Origin: Aquificaceae bacterium
GTDB taxonomy: Bacteria; Aquificota; Aquificia; Aquificales; Aquificaceae
Length of the DNA stretch: 6,809 bases
Reading direction: 5' to 3'
Assembly (NCBI GenBank): GCA_015487365.1
Contig: WFPT01000059.1
Span: 1 to 6,809 of the forward strand
The translations under genes were made by a program, and so were the position numbers. The notes below the pieces were generated by a model, which was not told where the DNA came from, ran no database searches, and saw only the letters and a program-made list of their open reading frames with translations. Position 1 is the stretch's first letter. Every line of letters begins with the position of its first letter. This document shows positions 4,927 to 6,809 of this stretch, piece by piece.

Positions 4927-5880
4927 TTACGACGTATTTTCCTGTAAAAACCTGAGGGCTTTCCTTGCGGAAGTTTCATCGCAAAGGTTCTTCCAGGCAA
5001 CCTCGTAGGCGGTCCCATGGACAGGGGAGGCCCTAAGGATGGGGAAGCCGAAGGTGGTATGGACGCCATCCTTAAAGTGTTTCAGTTTAAAGGGTATTAA
5101 ACCTTGGTCGTGGTAGAGGCAAAAGAATAGGTCGTAGTCCCTAAAAAAGGCACTGTCGGGGGGTAAAGGTCCTTCTAAGTTTAAACCTTCTTCCTTTAAC
5201 TTATCTACGACAAAGAGTATAACCTCTACGTCCTCCTTACCTATTTCCCCAAACTCCCCCGCGTGGGGGTTTAAACCTAAGACTCCTATTTTGGGCTCAA
5301 ATCCAAAGATTTTTTTAAATTCTTCGTTTGCCAGCTTTAACTTTTTGTATAGGTTTTCCCTGTTTATGTAGCTTAGGGCCTCTCTGAGGGGAACGTGGTC
5401 GGTTAGGAGGCAAACCTTTAAGTCCTCGGATATAAAGCTCATCAGGTAGTCCTCAACTCCAAAAACCCTCGCCAAATACTGGGTCTGTCCGTTGAAGGAA
5501 AAGCCAACCTTTTTGGCCCAAAACTTGTTTATGGGCATGGTTAAAAGACCGTCCAGTTTTTTATTTAGAGCATCTACGCTACTTATGGCCAGGTAGGAGA
5601 CTCCGACCTTGGCACAGGAAAGGGAAGGTTTTAACTCCTTTGAGTTAAATATTTTAAAATCCACCAAGTATATCCCCTCTCCCTCCTTTCCACTCACCGC
5701 CTCTATTTTTTTGTAGTCAAAGGAGAGGCCTACCACCTCAAAGGCCCTTTTTAAAATAAATTCATCCGCGTATAGGTAGTAGGCAAAACCTTCTTCAAAA
5801 TCCTTAGAGATTTTTACCATAAGCTCAGGTCCAACCCCAGCTGGGTCTCCTATTGTTATGCCTATTCTCCTTACCTTCAC
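4927..5880 (-). CDS. pdxA: 4-hydroxythreonine-4-phosphate dehydrogenase
   Basis: A 317-aa protein that oxidises 4-phosphohydroxy-L-threonine with NAD(P)+ in the DXP-dependent route to pyridoxal phosphate; a cytosolic, metal-dependent dimer in known members. It starts with ITIGDPAGVGPE (8-19), and has LLTMPINKF (112-120) and FNGQTQYLA (129-137). The three expected metal-binding histidines are H162 (TDHVPLRE), H206 (LNPHAGE) and H257 (YHDQGLIPFK). K265 and R283 (FPILRAS), and SPVHGTA near 285-291, also fit. Two positions that usually bind the substrate differ: the family GHTE is GQTQ (Q132), and the usual Asn before the TLGLP strand is His274. Length is typical. It starts at GTG, overlapping the preceding TGA by 4 nt, with no Shine-Dalgarno sequence, so translation is probably coupled. 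The stop is followed at once by the IS left-end-like hairpin. Confidence 0.93.
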   Translation of the reverse strand: MKVRRIGITIGDPAGVGPELMVKISKDFEEGFAYYLYADEFILKRAFEVVGLSFDYKKIEAVSGKEGEGIYLVDFKIFNSKELKPSLSCAKVGVSYLAISSVDALNKKLDGLLTMPINKFWAKKVGFSFNGQTQYLARVFGVEDYLMSFISEDLKVCLLTDHVPLREALSYINRENLYKKLKLANEEFKKIFGFEPKIGVLGLNPHAGEFGEIGKEDVEVILFVVDKLKEEGLNLEGPLPPDSAFFRDYDLFFCLYHDQGLIPFKLKHFKDGVHTTFGFPILRASPVHGTAYEVAWKNLCDETSARKALRFLQENTS

Positions 5881-6218
5881 AGGTAATTTACAGTAAATTT
5901 ATTTTTATTTTGGAAGTCCTTTATAAACTTTTCGTGCTTTTTATAAACGTAATTTACGAGCTTGTAGTCAGAGCAGTAGCCTATTAGGGGCCATCTCCTA
6001 CCTTCCCTGCAAAAGTATAAGATTGCGGAGGTTAGGTCCCTTTTAACCTCCTCGGGTGCTTCCCCTTCCTTTAAGATGAGGAGGAAGATTTTTAGTTTAA
6101 GGATGGTTTCCCTGAGGTGTTCCATGGTAGGTCCCACCTTCCTTAACCTTTCCTTAAAAGCTTTTTCCAGCTCCTCTAAGCTAACCTCTTTGTAATAACT
6201 CCTTAACTTCTCCTCCAT
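5877..6218 (-). CDS. Hypothetical 113-aa protein between atpF and pdxA
   Basis: I do not recognise this protein with confidence. It has a charged helical N-terminal half (EEKLRSYYKEVSLEELEKAF, with many Lys/Glu), a hydrophobic segment around 43-48 (KIFLLIL), then TSAILYFCREG, PLIGYCSDYKLV and a Lys-rich tail. The AILYF...PLIGY.SD.KLV order faintly resembles the DUF1232 (YkvA-like) pattern 'ALLYF..PiDLIPD..P.iGyxDD', but lacks the key acidic and Pro residues, so this is weak. It begins 2 nt after the atpF stop and overlaps pdxA by 4 nt, so it is clearly translated within that operon. Its position is where atpH (delta subunit, about 180 aa) often follows atpF, but neither length nor motifs match delta. 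There is no clear Shine-Dalgarno sequence; translation probably follows atpF by reinitiation. Confidence 0.75.
   Translation of the reverse strand: MEEKLRSYYKEVSLEELEKAFKERLRKVGPTMEHLRETILKLKIFLLILKEGEAPEEVKRDLTSAILYFCREGRRWPLIGYCSDYKLVNYVYKKHEKFIKDFQNKNKFTVNYL
5885..5899. repeat. Short palindrome before the pdxA start
   Basis: AATTTAC-A-GTAAATT is a perfect 7-bp inverted repeat, 4 nt upstream of the pdxA GTG and inside the end of the preceding gene. It could be a weak operator or a chance result of the codons for KFTVNY. Confidence 0.25.
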
Positions 6219-6220
6219 AA

Positions 6221-6709
6221 TCAGTTTAGGCTCTCTAACTTCCTCTCCACGAACTTCCTCTGGACCTCCTCCTTACTAAACTCTTCCTTTAACTTTCTCT
6301 TGGCTTCTTCTAAGGCAAGCTCCAAGCCAAACCTTCTCAGCTCCTCTTTGGCCCTCCTGAGTTCAACTTTTACCACCTCCTTGGTCCTTTCCTCCAACCT
6401 CTTTGCCACCTCCTCCGCCTCCTCCTTGGCCCTCCTCAGCTCCATTTCCTTAAACTCTTGGGCAAACCTTACGGATTCCTTATACTTTTCCTTTGCCTCT
6501 TGCAGTTGCCTCTTTGCCTCCTCCAACTCCCTCCTTGCCTTTAACTCCTCCTCCTCCGACCCCTTTAAGTCCCTTAGGAGGGAATCGTAAAAGTTGTTAA
6601 AGGCCTCCTTTAAGTAGTTCCTTGAAAAGAACCAGACTAGACCTAAAAAGAGGATTATGTTAAAGCCCTTCCAAAGGAGCTCCAACACATGCCTCTTTTC
6701 CTCGCTCAT
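6221..6709 (-). CDS. atpF: F0F1 ATP synthase b-type subunit
   Basis: A 162-aa protein with the b-subunit layout: a short N-terminus, one transmembrane helix (about 12-28, LLWKGFNIILFLGLVWFF), the motif RNYLKEAF just after it (family 'R.PLKEFL'), then a long Glu/Arg/Lys-rich amphipathic helix to the end with EELEEAK/REEL-type repeats. This is the peripheral stalk that joins the membrane sector to the F1 head and resists rotor torque. Length matches the usual 155-170 aa. Its ATG overlaps the stop of a second b-type gene (ATGA), a pair known from bacteria with b and b' subunits (as in Aquifex). Which of the two is b and which b' cannot be decided here. A GGGGGAAG run upstream can serve as a ribosome binding site. 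Confidence 0.88.
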   Translation of the reverse strand: MSEEKRHVLELLWKGFNIILFLGLVWFFSRNYLKEAFNNFYDSLLRDLKGSEEEELKARRELEEAKRQLQEAKEKYKESVRFAQEFKEMELRRAKEEAEEVAKRLEERTKEVVKVELRRAKEELRRFGLELALEEAKRKLKEEFSKEEVQRKFVERKLESLN

Positions 6710-6809
6710 ACCACTTCCCCCACTATTTTATTGACGATTAAACGGGCCAATTCCCCTACCCTCTTTTTTAACTCCTCCTTTTCCCTTTCAAGCTCCTCCC
6801 TTATCCTCT
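6706..6809 (-). CDS. atpF: F0F1 ATP synthase b/b' subunit, C-terminal end only
   Basis: Only the last 33 residues are in the window, in the frame starting 2 nt from the edge: RIREELEREKEELKKRVGEL, then ARLIVNKIVGEVV and TGA. A charged helix ending in 'A..IV.KIvG' is typical of the C-terminus of ATP synthase b and b' subunits. The stop overlaps the ATG of the next b-type gene. Together they give the tandem b'/b arrangement; the rest of this gene lies beyond the right edge. Confidence 0.75.
   Translation of the reverse strand, partial: RIREELEREKEELKKRVGELARLIVNKIVGEVV

Noticed and set aside
5877..6218. ATP synthase delta subunit (atpH)
   Set aside because: The protein is only 113 aa and lacks both the N-terminal 'YA.AL' region and the C-terminal 'GG..v.igd...D.S' motif of delta.
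6300..6590. Ser/Leu-rich open frame on the + strand
   Set aside because: It is the antisense shadow of the Glu/Lys/Arg-rich atpF coiled coil, with no start signals.

Overview
The window looks like chromosomal DNA from a thermophilic Gram-negative bacterium, most plausibly Aquificota (a Desulfurobacteriaceae-like lineage is a guess). Coding strands are strongly purine-rich, Arg is mostly AGG and Ile often ATA, proteins are Lys/Glu/Arg-rich, many genes overlap by 4 nt (ATGA/GTGA), a lipoprotein is encoded, and housekeeping genes are mixed across functions in short operons, as is common in Aquificales. No tRNA, rRNA or CRISPR array was seen.

Left part, + strand (1-2540). A 5'-truncated gene resembles a PilM-type actin-like domain joined to a PilN-like membrane helix and coiled coil. 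It is followed after 21 nt by a large secreted lipoprotein with a CARDB-like domain and six repeats that could form a beta-propeller. This pair probably belongs to an envelope or pilus-type operon that begins before the window. It meets the minus-strand genes convergently at about 2541-2573, where there is a GC-rich hairpin.

Right part, - strand (2574-6809). Read in transcription order from the right edge: the 3' end of one F0F1 ATP synthase b-type subunit gene; a complete second b-type gene (atpF); an unrecognised 113-aa protein where atpH (delta) might be expected; pdxA (vitamin B6 synthesis); a roughly 270-nt non-genic block; nuoI (complex I iron-sulfur subunit); dnaX (clamp-loader subunit); and a DUF4911-like protein. 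Except across the non-genic block, all these genes overlap or lie within 2 nt of each other, so two translationally coupled clusters are likely: atpF-atpF-hypothetical-pdxA and nuoI-dnaX-DUF4911.

The most interesting part is the block between pdxA and nuoI (about 4658-4926). I read it as an internally deleted IS200/IS605-family element. It has a left-end-like hairpin touching the pdxA stop codon, the frameshifted C-terminal coding remnant of a TnpB nuclease, and a right-end hairpin ending in TCACAGG. The remnant overlaps a series of GC-rich stem-loops like those of a TnpB-associated omega (reRNA) guide RNA. Any guide would be read from the DNA immediately 5' of nuoI. Whether the RNA is still made, or has been co-opted, cannot be told from sequence alone.
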